Source: Posidonia oceanica (Eukaryota; Streptophyta; Magnoliopsida; Alismatales; Posidoniaceae). From it: a DNA stretch of 64,000 nucleotides. The notes beneath the pieces were generated by a model, which was not told the DNA's origin, searched no databases, and worked only from the letters and a program-made list of their open reading frames with translations. The stretch's first letter is position 1; each line of letters starts with the position of its first letter. This document shows positions 46,901 through 59,836 of this stretch, piece after piece. Made by a program: the position numbers and the translations under genes. The stretch lies in the NCBI GenBank assembly GCA_037176725.1, contig JAZBRS010000054.1:12356001-12420000 (forward strand), read 5' to 3'.

Positions 46901-47724
46901 GGGTGGCACGTATTGGGTGACTTAGATGTCACTCACGCGTGTTTTGTGTTTCGTTTTCAGATGCAGGGTCGAGGTACAGTCCAGCCTGGTGCTTGTTTAG
47001 GGGAGCCACATAGCCGCACGCTGGGGATCTTGGGAGTACTTTAATAATTTTGTAAAAGTTTTAAATTTGTTCTCAAATGTAATTAATTGTTTATTCTTTT
47101 AAATATCATTTGAGTAGTTGATGCTATTTAGTCGCACCGGGACGTGACAGTGATGACCTATGTTCATCTTCTGAATTAGATATAGAAGAATTATTAGATA
47201 CATTCAATGATTTATATAAAAAATATAAAAATCTGAAAGTAAAATCCAAAAATATGACTCTCAACATTGATCAATTAAATTCTGTAAATGACTCTCTTAT
47301 AGAAGAAGGAAAGAAATTGGCTTTAGAAAATGAAGAACTAGATCAAAAAAATGTAAAATTAAATATGAGCTTAGGTCAAATGAAATATAAAATAAAAAAT
47401 CTTGAAAAAGACATTTCATCCCTAAAAGACAAAAGTAATGACTTATTTAACATTGTAACTAAGTTTACTAATGAAAAACAAAATCTGGATCTTTTACTCT
47501 CAAACCAAAGAAAATCACTATACAAACATGGTATAGGATTCTCTCCATTTCAAAACACACCTTATGAAAATGGGTTTATAAGGGAAACTACAAAAGAAAA
47601 ATATGTATTTGTAATAAGAAAACAAAACTCTAACAAATGGGTTCCAAGAAATAAATATGGCATAACTTATCAAAAGAAAATGTGGGTTCCTAAGACTTTA
47701 CTTTCATCTAATGTAGGAAAATGA
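43957..47724 (+). pseudogene. gag of SIRE-type element, split by a solo LTR
   Basis: It starts MAYVNNNIADGQSINRPSIF, then FDGLNYNYWKVKM, LISEMFTRFNEI and the zinc knuckle CYKCNKSGHIKRDCP near 44775-44820. After the insertion (44977-47149) it resumes with DLCSSSELDIEELLDTFNDL at ~47155 and a coiled-coil-like run (47254-47724: DQLNSVNDSLIEEGKKLALE and following), the long gag tail typical of SIRE elements. In-frame stops occur at 44149-44151 and ~44425, 44480 and 44595. Confidence 0.9.
44977..47149. mobile_element. Solo LTR (2.2 kb) with CGGGACGTGACA terminus
   Basis: A perfect target duplication GTGAT (44972-44976 and 47150-47154); removing the insert restores the gag frame. The ends are TGTAATATCCTG and CCGGGACGTGACA, with TG...CA and inverted-end similarity. 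Ends of this type (TGTCACGTCCCGG / CCGGGACGTGACA) are common in LTRs of plant Ty3/gypsy chromoviruses, so that lineage is inferred. The interior has no gag-pol. A repetitive TTTCGGT(A/G)TGCCGTTTT phrase recurs at ~45820-46130. Confidence 0.85.
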
Positions 47725-50700
47725 TGAAATCTAAATGGATATTGGATAGTGGCTGCTCTCGTCGTATGACTGGAGAACATAAACTCCTAAGCACTCTTAA
47801 GTCAAAAGACGATGGAACTGTCACGTTTGGAGATAATGGCAAAGGCAAGATAGTCGGAATCAGGAACATAAGTAATCCCAAAGATCTTTCTATAGAAAAT
47901 GTACTTCTTGTAGATGACCTCAAGCATAATCTTATTAGCATTAGTCAACTTTGTGATAAAGGATACAAAGTAATATTTGATAAGAAAGTATGTACTATTA
48001 TTGAAGCTATTACTAAGAAAATACTATTTATTGGAAGTAGGGAAAATAATGTATATAGGATTAAAATCCAATACGAACCTAAAACTTCAATAAACTCTTG
48101 CCTTGTAGCTTCAAATGATGAAAATTGACTTTGGCATAGGAGACTAGGCTATGCTAGCATGAATCAATTATTTAAGTTATCAAAAGGTGATTTTGTAAAA
48201 GGCCTGTCCAAATTGGATTTCAAAAAGGATAAACTATGTAATGCATGTCAATTTGGAAAACAATTCAAATCATCTTTCAAATCCAAAGACATTGTTTCTA
48301 CTTCTAAGCCTTTGGAACTCATTCATATTGATTTATTTGGTCCTAGTAGAACTCTAAGTCTAAGAGGAAAAATATATGTTTTTGTGTTAGTTGATAATTT
48401 TTCTTGCTTTTCTTGGATTATATTTCTTACGAACAAAAGTGATGTTTTCAATGAATTTCAAAAGTTTTGCAAAAGAGTACAAAATGAAAAGAGTTTCGAC
48501 ATCATAAAAATCAGAAGTAATCATGGTGGAGAATTTTGAAATGATGATTTTGAAAACTTCTGTATTGAAAATGGTTTTGAACACAACTTTTCTTTCCCTA
48601 GGACTCCACAACAAAATGGAGTAGTTGAAAGAAAAAATAGAACACTTCAAGAAATGGTCAGAACCATGCTTTGCAAAAATGATTTGCCTAAGCACTTCTG
48701 AGCCGAAGCAGTCAACACTGCATACTATATTTTGAATCGTGTTTTATGTCGTCTTATTTTAAACAAAACTCCTTATGAATTATGATTTGGAAATACTCCT
48801 TGAATTTCTTATTTCAAGGTTTTTGGGTGTAAGTGCTTTATCTTAAACACTAAAGATAACCTTGATAAATTTGATTCCAAATCTGATGAGGCAATCTTTA
48901 TTGGATACTCTTCAAAAAGCAAGACATATAGAGTTTATAACAAAAGAACTCTAATAATAGAAGAAGCTTTACACATTAACTTTGATGAAAATAAGAATCA
49001 GATAATACATATAGAAAATGACGAAGAACTACAAAATATAGAAAACACAACAAACACAACTGTTAACACTACAAAAGATGAAAATCTAACTAAGTCTTGG
49101 CAATATGCCACTAGTTATCCCAAGGATCTCATCATTGGTGAGGTTTCCAAAGGTGTCTTAACAAGATCCAAAGTTGATCTTGAATATGCAACATATGCCT
49201 TTATGTCTTCCATAGGGCCCAAAAATATTCAAGAAGCTTGCAATGATGAATATTGGACTATGGCTATGCACGATGAACTAAATCAATTTACTAGAAACAA
49301 TGTATGGGAATTATTTCCCAAACCTGAAAATCAGCAAATAATAGGAACAAAATGGACTTTTAGAAATAAGCTAGATGAATCAGGTAATGTCATTAGAAAT
49401 AAGGCTAAGTTGGTTGCCCAAGGTTATAACCAAGAAGAAGGTATAGATTTTGATGAGACTTATGCTCCAGTTGCAAGGTTAGAATCTATTAGAATGCTTT
49501 TAGCCTTTGCATGCCATAGAGATTTTAAATTATTCCAAATGAATGTAAAAAGTGCATTCTTGAATGGAATTATTGAAGAAAAAGTCTATGTCAAGTAACC
49601 TCTAGGGTATGAAAATGAACAAAGTCTAGATCATGTATTCGAACTCAATAAAGCCTTATATAGACTTAAGCAAGCTCCTAGAGCTTGGTATGATAGGCTT
49701 AAGAAGTTCCTAATAGATGATGGCTTTTCAATTGGAATTGTAGATACAACATTGTTTATCAAGAATGTAAACAATGACATTTTGATTGCTTAAATTTATG
49801 TAGATGACATAATCTTTGGATCTACAAATGAAAAATTATGTGAACAATTTTCTGAAAGCATGCAAAAAGAATTTGAAATGAGCATGATGGGAGAACTAAC
49901 ATTCTTTTTAAGATTACAAATGAAACAAACTAATAATGGGATATTTATAAATCAAGAAAAATACACAAATGAACTTTTAAAGAAATTTGGCATGGAAAAT
50001 TCCAAGGTTGCCAAAACTCCTATGAGCACTTCATGTAGACTTGATAATGATGAAACTGGAATAAAAGTAGATCAAAAATTATATAGAATGATGATAGGAT
50101 CCCTGCTCTATTTAACTTCAAGTAAGCCAGATATAATGTTTAGTGTATGTCTGTGTGCCAGATTACAAGTCTCTCCGATGGAATCATATTTAACAACAGT
50201 AAAAAGAATTCTCAAATATTTACAAGGATCTAGGGATTATGGACTCTATTATTCCAAAATGTCAAACCTAGACCTAACCGCATATAGTGATGCAGACTAT
50301 GTGGGATGTAAGACTAATGGGAAGAGCACTAGTGGCACATGTCAGTTTTTAGGACACTCTCTAGTATCTTGGTTTTGCAAAAAACAAAATAGTGTTGCTT
50401 TGTCCACCACAGAAGTTGAGTATATAGTAGCTAGATGCTGTTGTACTCAAGTTCTTTGGATGCAACAAACACTAAAAGATTACAAACTATTATTTGAAAA
50501 CATACCAATATTTTGTAATAACACAAGTGCTATAAATTTATCCAAAAATCCAGTACATCACTCAAGAACAAAACATATTGAAGTAAGACATCATTTCTTA
50601 AGAGATCATATTGCAAAAAATGATATAAAATTGGAATTTATTTCAACTAAGGACCAATTAGCTGATATATTTACTAAACCCTTAAAAGAAACCCAATTTG

Positions 50701-50750
50701 TAAAAATTATAAAGGATTTAGGAATAAGCAAGATTGGAGATACTATGTAA
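47721..50750 (+). pseudogene. pol of SIRE-type element
   Basis: Protease: KWILDSGCSRRMTG at ~47730. GAG-pre-integrase: LWHRRLGYASMNQLFKL at ~48130. Integrase core: IHIDLFGPSRTLSLRGK to RTPQQNGVVERKNRTLQEMV (about 48325-48660), with FKVFGCKCFILN after it. RT: EACNDEYWTMAMHDEL (49225), KAKLVAQGYNQEEGIDFDET, YVDDIIFGST (~49797). RNase H: YSDADYVGCKTNGKSTSGTC, LSTTEVEYI and HSRTKHIEVRHHFLRDHI, ending at the TAA 50748-50750. Stops cut it at 48126-48128, 48537-48539, 48699-48701, 48783-48785, 48801-48803, ~49596 and ~49790; several sit at expected Trp codons. The RNase H part (49860-50750) is still one open frame. Confidence 0.93.
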
Positions 50751-51958
50751 AAAATTATTCAAAACTCTGTTTCAGAACTCCGGTGGAAAAACGGCGCTCC
50801 ATTTCTATAGTATTGAAGTTTATGTTTTTTTTATCCCTAGAATTATAACAGAACACCAATGTAAAACGGTGCCCCAAAATTTCCTGATCCGGAGCACCTC
50901 CCTGACACGGAGCACCGATGGAAAACAGCGCCCTGAAATTCCCTGATCTGGAGCGTCGGCTAAAAACGGCGTCTTAATATTCCCAGATCCGGAGCGCTGG
51001 TGAATAACGGAACTCCATTTTTCCCTGACACGAAGTGCCGGTATGTATTAGAGCTCTGATTCTGCTCTGCTTGAATTGTTTTAATATTTAAAACGAAGCT
51101 CCGTTAAAAAACGACGTACCGTTTTTGCTGCAAATTGTGTTATAAACTAGGGATTTCAACCCAACGACTCTCAAGATGGATGAATATCACATTGAATCCT
51201 CTCGCCGATCAGCTGAAATCGAGAGAAAAGTGGATGATCTGATGGGATATCTACATAGTAGAAGTCCCCCAAGCGAATAGGATTTATCAATATTTCATTT
51301 GATATAACTTTTTTTCTTGTATTTGGATGGTTTTGTAATATTGGAACTTTGAATGCTTTATGGAATTTGATCTTATCAGTTATCTCTTAACTATTTTTAA
51401 ATGAATACACCATATTACTGTGTATGACGAATACGAATTTCCATTTGTTATTCTTGCTTATTGATTATGGAAACAAATAGTTGGTACTTTATAAAATTTG
51501 TATAATGGTATTTTGATATTTTGGATTTCTTAAATTAGCAATATATGCTTGAAGTAAGGGGAAGTTACATAAATCTTGTCCATCATGAGTTGTTCAGTTT
51601 GAACATTCCCTTAGCTTGTATATCTAAAAATACATACATATATCTATGTAATATTGGGTGTCTATACACATATGATGGTCTTTTTATCACTTACATTTAA
51701 ATTTCTATGACTAAGGCTCTAAAATTAATTAATTTTGGGTATCTGTGGTATGCCTATTTTTGTTTATGACAAAAAAAAAAGGGAGAGAATTATGGATATG
51801 CCATGGAATACTATGAAATACTTGTGGGATTAAGTTTAATTCTTACAGTATACTATAGAAGGAACATATAATTTGGTATATTTGAAATATTTCAGTATGC
51901 ATATTGATAGGGGGAGCATATAAGATGTTATTTTTGTCATCATCAAAAAGAGGAAGAT
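50751..51958 (+). other. Post-pol segment of SIRE-type element
   Basis: The place where SIRE elements often carry an env-like or untranslated region. 50755-51130 is full of AACGGCGCTCC / CCGGAGCGC-type words like those in the LTR. A 34-codon charged frame (51176-51280, MDEYHIESSRRSAEIERKVD...) is the only coding-like piece. No env domain is recognisable. A G-rich polypurine tract lies near 51909-51916. Confidence 0.6.
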
Positions 51959-53082
51959 TGTTGGAAAATACTCCAAATATATATTGTGTTTTGATGATAT
52001 ATGTGATATAATATTATATGCTTAACATGGTTATTTAAGATTGATATAGCATGTTTTACCATGATACTCAAAGCATCAATGAAGACTGAAATATAGACTG
52101 AAGAACAGAAAAGCAGTGTATGTTCAATCTGAGTATAAATGTTGTAAATTTATTTATGATTGATTGTAAAAGTTTGTAAGGCTGTCAAAAGGTCTTATGA
52201 GATAGATAGATTGTATAGAAATTAGATTTATAAGATATCTGAATAAATTGTGCTTCAAAGACCATAAACGACACACCGTTTTAGAACAGCGTTCCATTCT
52301 GGGATTGGGCTCAATAGTAATGGGCCGAATAGAGCTGGAACAAATAAAAGAAGAACCGTGCCAAAACGGCACCTCGTTTAAGAGAAACTCAAAATGGCAC
52401 TCTGGTCCAGAACAGCGCTCCATTTTGGTCGTGAGTTGGAAAAGCTGTATAATCAAACGGCGTTCCGTTGAATTTCGGTGCTTCGTTTAATTAACCGTTT
52501 TAGAACGTTGGAGAAGATTTTCTAGTCGTTAGAGACACATTTGGGTTGGATTTTTACCTATAAAAAGGACTCTTATTGGACCTCTAAGGACAGACCTTGA
52601 TACTACACACATACTTGACTTCATAGAAGTGCAAAGAGCTACATTTCCATCTTTAAGAGCTTTCCAAGCCACCTCAAGCTACTACGTCAAACCTTCGCTT
52701 CAGAGCTTGGCAAAAAGAGAGTGCGTTCTGTAATCTTACACTACAAGTAAGGATTGTCTTCTCCAGATTGGAGAAGGGGCAACGGGACATTGCAAGGTTT
52801 TGTTGAAAGGAACATTCAACAAACAAGTAAGTAATCTTTTGATTTAAAGATTAAGGAAACCTCAAGGTGATCTTGAGAGAGTGGACTAGGCCGAGATTTG
52901 GCCGAACCACTATAAATTGTTGTATTGATTATTCATTATCTCTCTTCTTCTTTCTGTGTATACATTTTCCTTTATACATCAAATTAAGATAAATTTTGAT
53001 AAGATTTAAAATTAGTAAATCATAACCTCTTATACATATAATATCTATTCACCCCCCTCTAGAGAAGCCATTTGATCCAACA
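51959..53082 (+). repeat. 3' LTR of SIRE-type element
   Basis: 1124 bp, TG...CA, collinear with 42797-43902. TATAAAAAG lies at 52559-52567. Confidence 0.95.
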
Positions 53083-53465
53083 GGTAGTTTCGTAGTTAGT
53101 TGGAAAGTAACTCTACAACCATCGATTACTTTGTCTACAACAAAGGCAGAGTATATGGTGTTGACAGAAGCTTCAAAAGAAAAGTATCTGACTTAAATGA
53201 CTAGTTGGAGATCTTGAACTACAACAAGATTAGGCTATAGTGTATTACGATAATCTGAGTACTATATGCTTAGCCAAGGATCAAGTACATCATAACAGAA
53301 CCAAGCACAATGATGTGAGATATCACTTCATCCGTACAGAGAAGAGAATCAAAGTGAAAAAGATGGCACAAAAGATAATCCAATTGATATGTTGACTAAA
53401 CCGATTCCTGAGAGTAAGTTTCTACATTGTTTGGACTTGCTCAATGTTGACTATTGGCAGTAGCC
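53083..53465 (+). pseudogene. RNase H end of outer copia
   Basis: Continues 42796: GSFVVSWKVTLQPSITLSTT, KAEYMVLTEAS, then NRTKHNDVRYHFIR and DMLTKPIPESKFLHCLDLL, with frameshifts near 53190 and 53360. It leads into the polypurine tract (AACGTGGAGAAT) next to the 3' LTR. Confidence 0.88.
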
Positions 53466-53527
53466 ACAGGGTGGGGCTGGCGATGGTAGAGATCTGTTTT
53501 GAGAAGATTTAAGTCAACGTGGAGAAT

Positions 53528-54147
53528 TGTTGAAATATGCCTTGAATCTAAAGATGTTTGGTAGCTAAACACAGTAACGAACGTCCGCCGCTTAGTCCGA
53601 AACAAGGGTTGAGGCATCAGTACTTGAGCAGACGTCCGCACCAGACGTCTGCTACGCTTCTGGAATGCATCAGTACTTGAGCAGACGTCCGCCGTTCTTC
53701 TAGATTGGACAGAACTCCAGCAGACGTCTGACCCGGACATCCTCCTGTGTTGCTGAAGGAGACAACTTCAACGGACGTCCGATCCAGACGTCCGCCTCAT
53801 CCTTGTTACTTGGATATGGGACTTTGATCCCGTAACGAACGTCCACGCGGTTGTCCGTTACGATTGTCTATTTATACGTTTTAACCCATTTTAGGGTATT
53901 GGAAGTTCATTATTCCATTGTAAATCTCGAGGGAGACGTGACAGCTGTTCCTCTGGTCTCCTCCCTCATCCTTGTAACATCTTGAAGCATAGTGAACCCT
54001 TCATCTCATTGTCACCTGTAGACGTAGTCTTTTGTGGTGAACCACATAAATCGTTCTCTTTCTTCTTTATGTGTGATTGCTTGTTTTCTCTTCTTCTCTC
54101 GATCTTCCGTCTCTTTGGTTGTTTTGGTTTTAGGATTTTCCACAATA
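53528..54147 (+). repeat. 3' LTR of outer copia with GACGTC palindromes
   Basis: 620 bp. GACGTC occurs at 53631, 53644, 53684, 53723, 53774 and 53787, with AACGTCC variants near 53579 and 53839, mostly as (G/C)AGACGTC(T/C)GC or ACGGACGTCCG. The 5' LTR keeps fewer of these. Confidence 0.93.
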
Positions 54148-54152
54148 GTTAT

Positions 54153-55812
54153 CTTCAATCCCTAAAGAAAACCCTCCCCTTGCCTCTTGTTTTCTCCTTA
54201 TTTCTACCTGTCTCACTACTTGTGAGGTATTGCCTTATATCTCAGACGAGCTTTGAGCAATCAAGCAGTGGAAATAATCTATATATTTATCGATGTCGTC
54301 GAAATTTTCCAACGTACGAGGCCAGTTGACTAGTGGAAGGGTTGGTTGAATGATCGATTGGTTCTAGTTTGCAAGGAGTCTCAAAGTGGTTTGTTGATTA
54401 TAAATACTAGTCAACCTTAGGGCTAAGGTGGAACTTGTTTCTACTGATGTAAACTTTTCTGTTATTTCGAACTAAAAAAAGTTGTTGACGTAAAAACTAC
54501 AATATATAGCTTCTACCAAAAAGTTGACTTTTGAATCAAGATGGATTTCCAAGAGCAACTCAGGGACCTCTCGAAGGATTCTTCTAATTTCACTTTTTTT
54601 TTTGAATACCATGGAAACTCCTTCCCTCGCCAAAGCTGACATAATATACCAACGGGACAACAAATTCAATCCTGAGACTCAAGAAGCTCTAAACCTTAGC
54701 TTTCTGCTCTCGATCACCAGATTGACAACCAAACAGTAGCGGAAGGATAAGATCCTAGCTAGCTAGAGTGATATATCAAATTCTACATGATATACCATCA
54801 GGTAAATAAGAGACCGAGAACTCAAACTTAGGGCTCAAGAGAATTTAAGTCTTATCCCCTCAACCAACAAACCTTGGCCTTGTGGTTGAACAATTTCACT
54901 TTTACTCTACTAGGTCATTTGGAATAATCATTTTTTTTTCAACGGCATTGCCCTTCTCTAAGGAGGAATTCAATGAGGACCACGGGATGCTGTTGGGAAG
55001 GCTTGATTCTCGACGAGATGAGTTCTATGTAGGAATTAGCAACATATGGTTTTAACCCTAAACTCCTTAGATTTCCATGACATTATTTGATTTCTTACCC
55101 TCATAGATATCCTGGTCCTTAAACCATCATTTTACTTAGGTTGTGTTGAGAAACACGTCGAGGAAAAGTAATTCCAAATGTGTCTTTCTTTTAGAACTTT
55201 CAATATAATTTTGAACTAATAAAATTGCTATTACAAAAGTGTAATAAACAGTTTTTGTCAAAATGGTTAGACTTTATTATAAAAATAAAAAAAAGACTTT
55301 TGATCAACTGTATTTATTCTTATGACCAAGAGAATGCTTTTCCCTTCCCCGTTCTACAGCCTCCTCTTGAGTTCCTCTAACCTAAGTATCATCGATGAAT
55401 TAATACAAGGGAACAGTCATCGGCTATTCACGTAAGAATCAACTACAGAAAGCTAGCCCCAACACAATTTTCATAACAGTTTTGATGCCCCCCTAGCAGC
55501 ATAATCAAGCATTAGTACAACAGGTAATAACATAGCACATATAAACTGTAATAACAGAGCAGGCAGCTTCTTTTTTATAATGAACAGAGGAAGCAGCTTC
55601 GTTGTGGCAACTGAATAGAAATGAGCAGTAAATGTAACTCTTTGGATGCTAGTAGAAGCAGGTTTCTAGAAGTGGTGGATTAAAAAGACAAAGGAAGTGG
55701 GAAAGAAGGTTCCATGTAAAATAGTACGGAACGTTTCCCATGGATGTTCCTGTTCATTTTTTAAATCGCAATTTCTCCATGTGAAGGAAGTAATAAAACC
55801 TTGAGCATACAT
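54153..55812. other. Intergenic region before SDR copy B
   Basis: No gene was recognised. A weak SINE-like stretch on the minus strand lies at about 54800-54895, with a B-box-like AGTTTGAGTTCTC and an A-box-like TTGGTTGAGGGG. From ~55638 the sequence resembles the region upstream of SDR copy A (from ~26290), for example GATG(C/T)TAGT(A/G)GAAGCAGGTT. Confidence 0.45.
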
Positions 55813-55820
55813 TATAAATA
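55813..55820 (+). promoter_or_regulatory. TATA box of SDR copy B
   Basis: TATAAATA 123 bases before the ATG at 55943. Confidence 0.6.
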
Positions 55821-55942
55821 GACAAGGTCCGAACCCAATGGCATTCACAAAACAAGAGTTTCAGAGCAAGGTTGGAAACAAACAGCATTCACATTTCAAA
55901 AGTTTCAGAAAAAGAAAAAAAATCCACTACCAAGCAAAGGAA

Positions 55943-57075
<1,133 letters not shown>

Positions 57076-57740
57076 ATGATACTACAAGTGCATATATAAA
57101 TAATAATAAGGATTATCATCCCTGTTTTTATCTAAACATTGTTTCCCGTAATCATGATGTATGAGCCATCATGATTGTTGTCACAAGTTCGAACCACTGC
57201 TTTTCACATAGACGTTATGTTTTGAGTTGAATGAATGGTTACTTTACATTTTACTATTTTGTAAAAATGATGCCGATCGTATGATACGGTTTTGTACACT
57301 ATCAGTGGTTCTTGCGTTTAAATATCCAGAGATAGTAATAGAAACAAACATACGTCTAGTAAGGAGTTAAAGACGTTTTCTAGTGCGTACATTGTCTTTT
57401 ATATCTCGATCATCCATGCCATGAGTATCGGTAGGCCGATTCTCTGCTGCGTTTGCTTGTTTTGTAACTGTACTTAGGAGAATTGCTAGAACATATGAAT
57501 TCATAGGTCCAATTATTTCTGCACTTTCCACAGAGAAAAAAAATGATGAAGAATTTAAGAAGACTCTTCCTAGATCAAATCCAAATTACTTCAACCAAAA
57601 ACCTTCTGAGAATTCCTCTCCTTCATTGACCCTCATATCTAAAACATCATACCACTGATTTGCCTCGGCATAATCTTCGACAGCAACACATCACAACTAC
57701 ACAGTGATGCTCAACCAGAAAATTTTGCAACAATTTACCC
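57076..57740. other. 3' flank of SDR copy B
   Basis: Matches copy A's flank to ~57149, then diverges. A B-box-like GTGGTTCGAACTTGTGAC on the minus strand (about 57183-57200) and a nearby ATCATGATG...CATCATGAT inverted repeat (57152-57176) may mark a SINE piece; weak. Confidence 0.4.
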
Positions 57741-57744
57741 AAGC

Positions 57745-57905
57745 TCAAGGCAATGTATTCCATGCAAGTGGATGGAAGTATGAAACTGCATTCCTCTCAC
57801 GGCAATGTATTCAATCAAGCATGTGGATGAAAGTATGAGACTGCATTAATTCCTCTCAAGGCAATGCATTTCCATGCCACTGCATTCCTCTCTCAGGCAT
57901 TTTGT
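57745..57905. repeat. Imperfect tandem repeat, ~60-bp units
   Basis: Three units of (C/A)(A/C)GGCAATG(T/C)ATT, then GTGGATG(G/A)AAGTATGA, then CTGCATT...CCTCTC, the last shortened. Confidence 0.8.
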
Positions 57906-59836
57906 CAAGCAGAGACCAAGCAGAACTAAAATTACCCAACGACCAACCCATGGAACGAACCGTCAGACTACCAAAGTCATTGAGCCGGGTAGTGATGCAC
58001 CGGATGCAGGAGACGTCTCTGTCTCTCTGAGAGGTATGAGAGCCATTCCAGTCGGGTCTCGCCCGTTCAAACATCATCCATATTTGCTAAAATGTCCTCC
58101 GTATTATTACATTTCTAAATGCTTTTTTTTTACTTACATACACCTAAAAAAGACTTGAAAGACTTCCAATCTTCCATACACCAGAAAAACATGCATTTAC
58201 TTATTTACACATGAAAAATTGTGCCATCATGCACTTGCCGTTATAGCATGTTAACCGAGTGTACGCGAGTGGATAGGTGTTTTCCAAGTACGTAGGAGTC
58301 ATTCTGGATATTGCATGCAACCAAAGAACAACGTATATGCTCATGAAGGATGAGCTGAGCAACATTGTTCGAAAAATTTATCTATATCTATATTATATTA
58401 CTAATTATCACTCTGAAAAGAAATGAAATGAGAGACATGTCACTTAAGTAATTAACTATTAAAGATTTATAATAATGTATTTATTAATATTATTAAATGT
58501 ATGTGTAAAATTTATATTCAATACCACAAACATGCTTTAATATATCTTTTTTGTTTTAGACAACCAATTAAAAAAAATTCATATAAAATTTTTTACATAT
58601 GTTTTTTAAGTACTGCAATAAATAAAAACTCTTACAAAAAGTTAATGTTTGATTATTTATATTTTATTTACCATAAAGAAATAAATTTTATATCTTTTTT
58701 TCGATTATGATCCTATACATAAGGCAAAATCATCTTATATTTCATATATATAATTTAGATTAATCTATATATTTCAATCATCAGAGATCTCGATAGACCA
58801 ATTGATGAATATAATTATTATGTAGCTCAATTTTATATATTCAACACTAATTGTGACAATATTACTAAGAGTTATTGTCATGTCAGTGTCCTAAATTATA
58901 CCAGATTTTCACTTTGATACCAACAACTTTAAAAGGATTTACTTTGATACTCTCAACTTTCATTTTGTCTCAATATCAAATTTAAACACTAACGTTGTTA
59001 AAAAGATTCATCTTTTTTCCGTTATATCCTTTCTAAATAACCCTTCTTTTTATTTATTGCTCCCTATCATTTTATTAATATTACCATTCACCCCCTCCCC
59101 CCCCCCCCCCAACTTTCTCCACCTCCACTCCTCTTTTCCTCCTTCCACGCCATTAGTTACATTTAAGAGCAATATTACTTATTCATGTCCTTTTTGCCCT
59201 ATTCATTACCCTTCTTAATATCATTTCATACATGATCTTATTATACTCTTAAGTTTCCATAAATTATATTTATTAATGCTATAATAAGATAACCTTAATT
59301 ATCAATAAATGAGAATAGTGTTAGCATTAAGCAAAAATGCTATTTACTGATATTGTTAATCTTTTTAGATTTCTAAACCACTTATAACTCAATAACTCAT
59401 ATTTGTTTATTTGAACTAATTTTTAAATATTTCTTATAATATTTTACATCTATATCATAAATTGTACTTGATTATTATTCTAATGGTTTATTCCATATGT
59501 TTGGTTTACCTTCTATTTATACTCCTTTAGAAAACAATAGTTTTGTATTTAATGATTTTAAGTGAATGTCATGTGACTTGAGTATGTATTGAGAGTATCA
59601 CATATGACATAACTTATAACACTCTTTTCATTAATATCAAATCAAAAGATGCCATTTCATTAATCTTAATTGTTATTTGGGTTTTGAAGGTCTACTAAAA
59701 TTCATTGTAATTAATTGTATTGATATACACCTGTAAGTGAAATTTTTAAATGTAAAATAATATTTGAAAATAACAAACTTTTGACATTCCATAAGAAAAT
59801 ATATCTTTTTTTAATAACTATCACTCTTTTTTTATA
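57906..59836. other. AT-rich intergenic stretch
   Basis: No gene was recognised. A C-rich homopolymer run lies at about 59091-59110. The segment ~58890-59010 has a TTTGATAC(C/T)...CAACTTT direct repeat. Confidence 0.5.

Larger units (their letters stand above)
42797..53082 (+). mobile_element. SIRE-type Ty1/copia element nested in RNase H of the outer element
   Basis: A perfect target duplication GGTAG (42792-42796 and 53083-53087). LTRs are 42797-43902 and 51959-53082, with TG...CA ends. The PBS and a SIRE-like end of the internal region (GATAGGGGGAGCATA, then TTTTTGTCATCATCAAAAAG next to the 3' LTR) are present, along with ~1.1-kb LTRs, a long gag with a coiled-coil part, and a ~1.2-kb non-pol segment between pol and the 3' LTR. 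These fit the SIRE/Maximus lineage. The first ~145 LTR bases differ at about five sites between the two copies. It is itself split by a solo LTR (44977-47149). Confidence 0.93.
34092..54147 (+). mobile_element. Outer Ty1/copia element hosting a nest of insertions
   Basis: Both ends are fixed by a perfect 5-bp target duplication GTTAT (34087-34091 and 54148-54152). LTR termini have decayed from TG...CA (5' LTR starts TATTGAAATATG; 3' LTR ends CCACAATA). A perfect TGGTATCAGAGCC primer site follows the 5' LTR. Domain order gag, protease, integrase, RT, RNase H is copia. Insertions: a truncated copia in the 5' LTR (34223-36138), a solo LTR in gag (36910-39615) and a SIRE-type copia in RNase H (42797-53082). 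Removing these leaves an element of about 5.1 kb. Confidence 0.93.

Noticed and set aside
57856..57960. Minus-strand peptide with SLLDKMPERG resembling a pentatricopeptide repeat
   Set aside because: It overlaps a local ~60-bp tandem repeat, gives only one partial motif, and has no neighbouring PPR units; probably chance.
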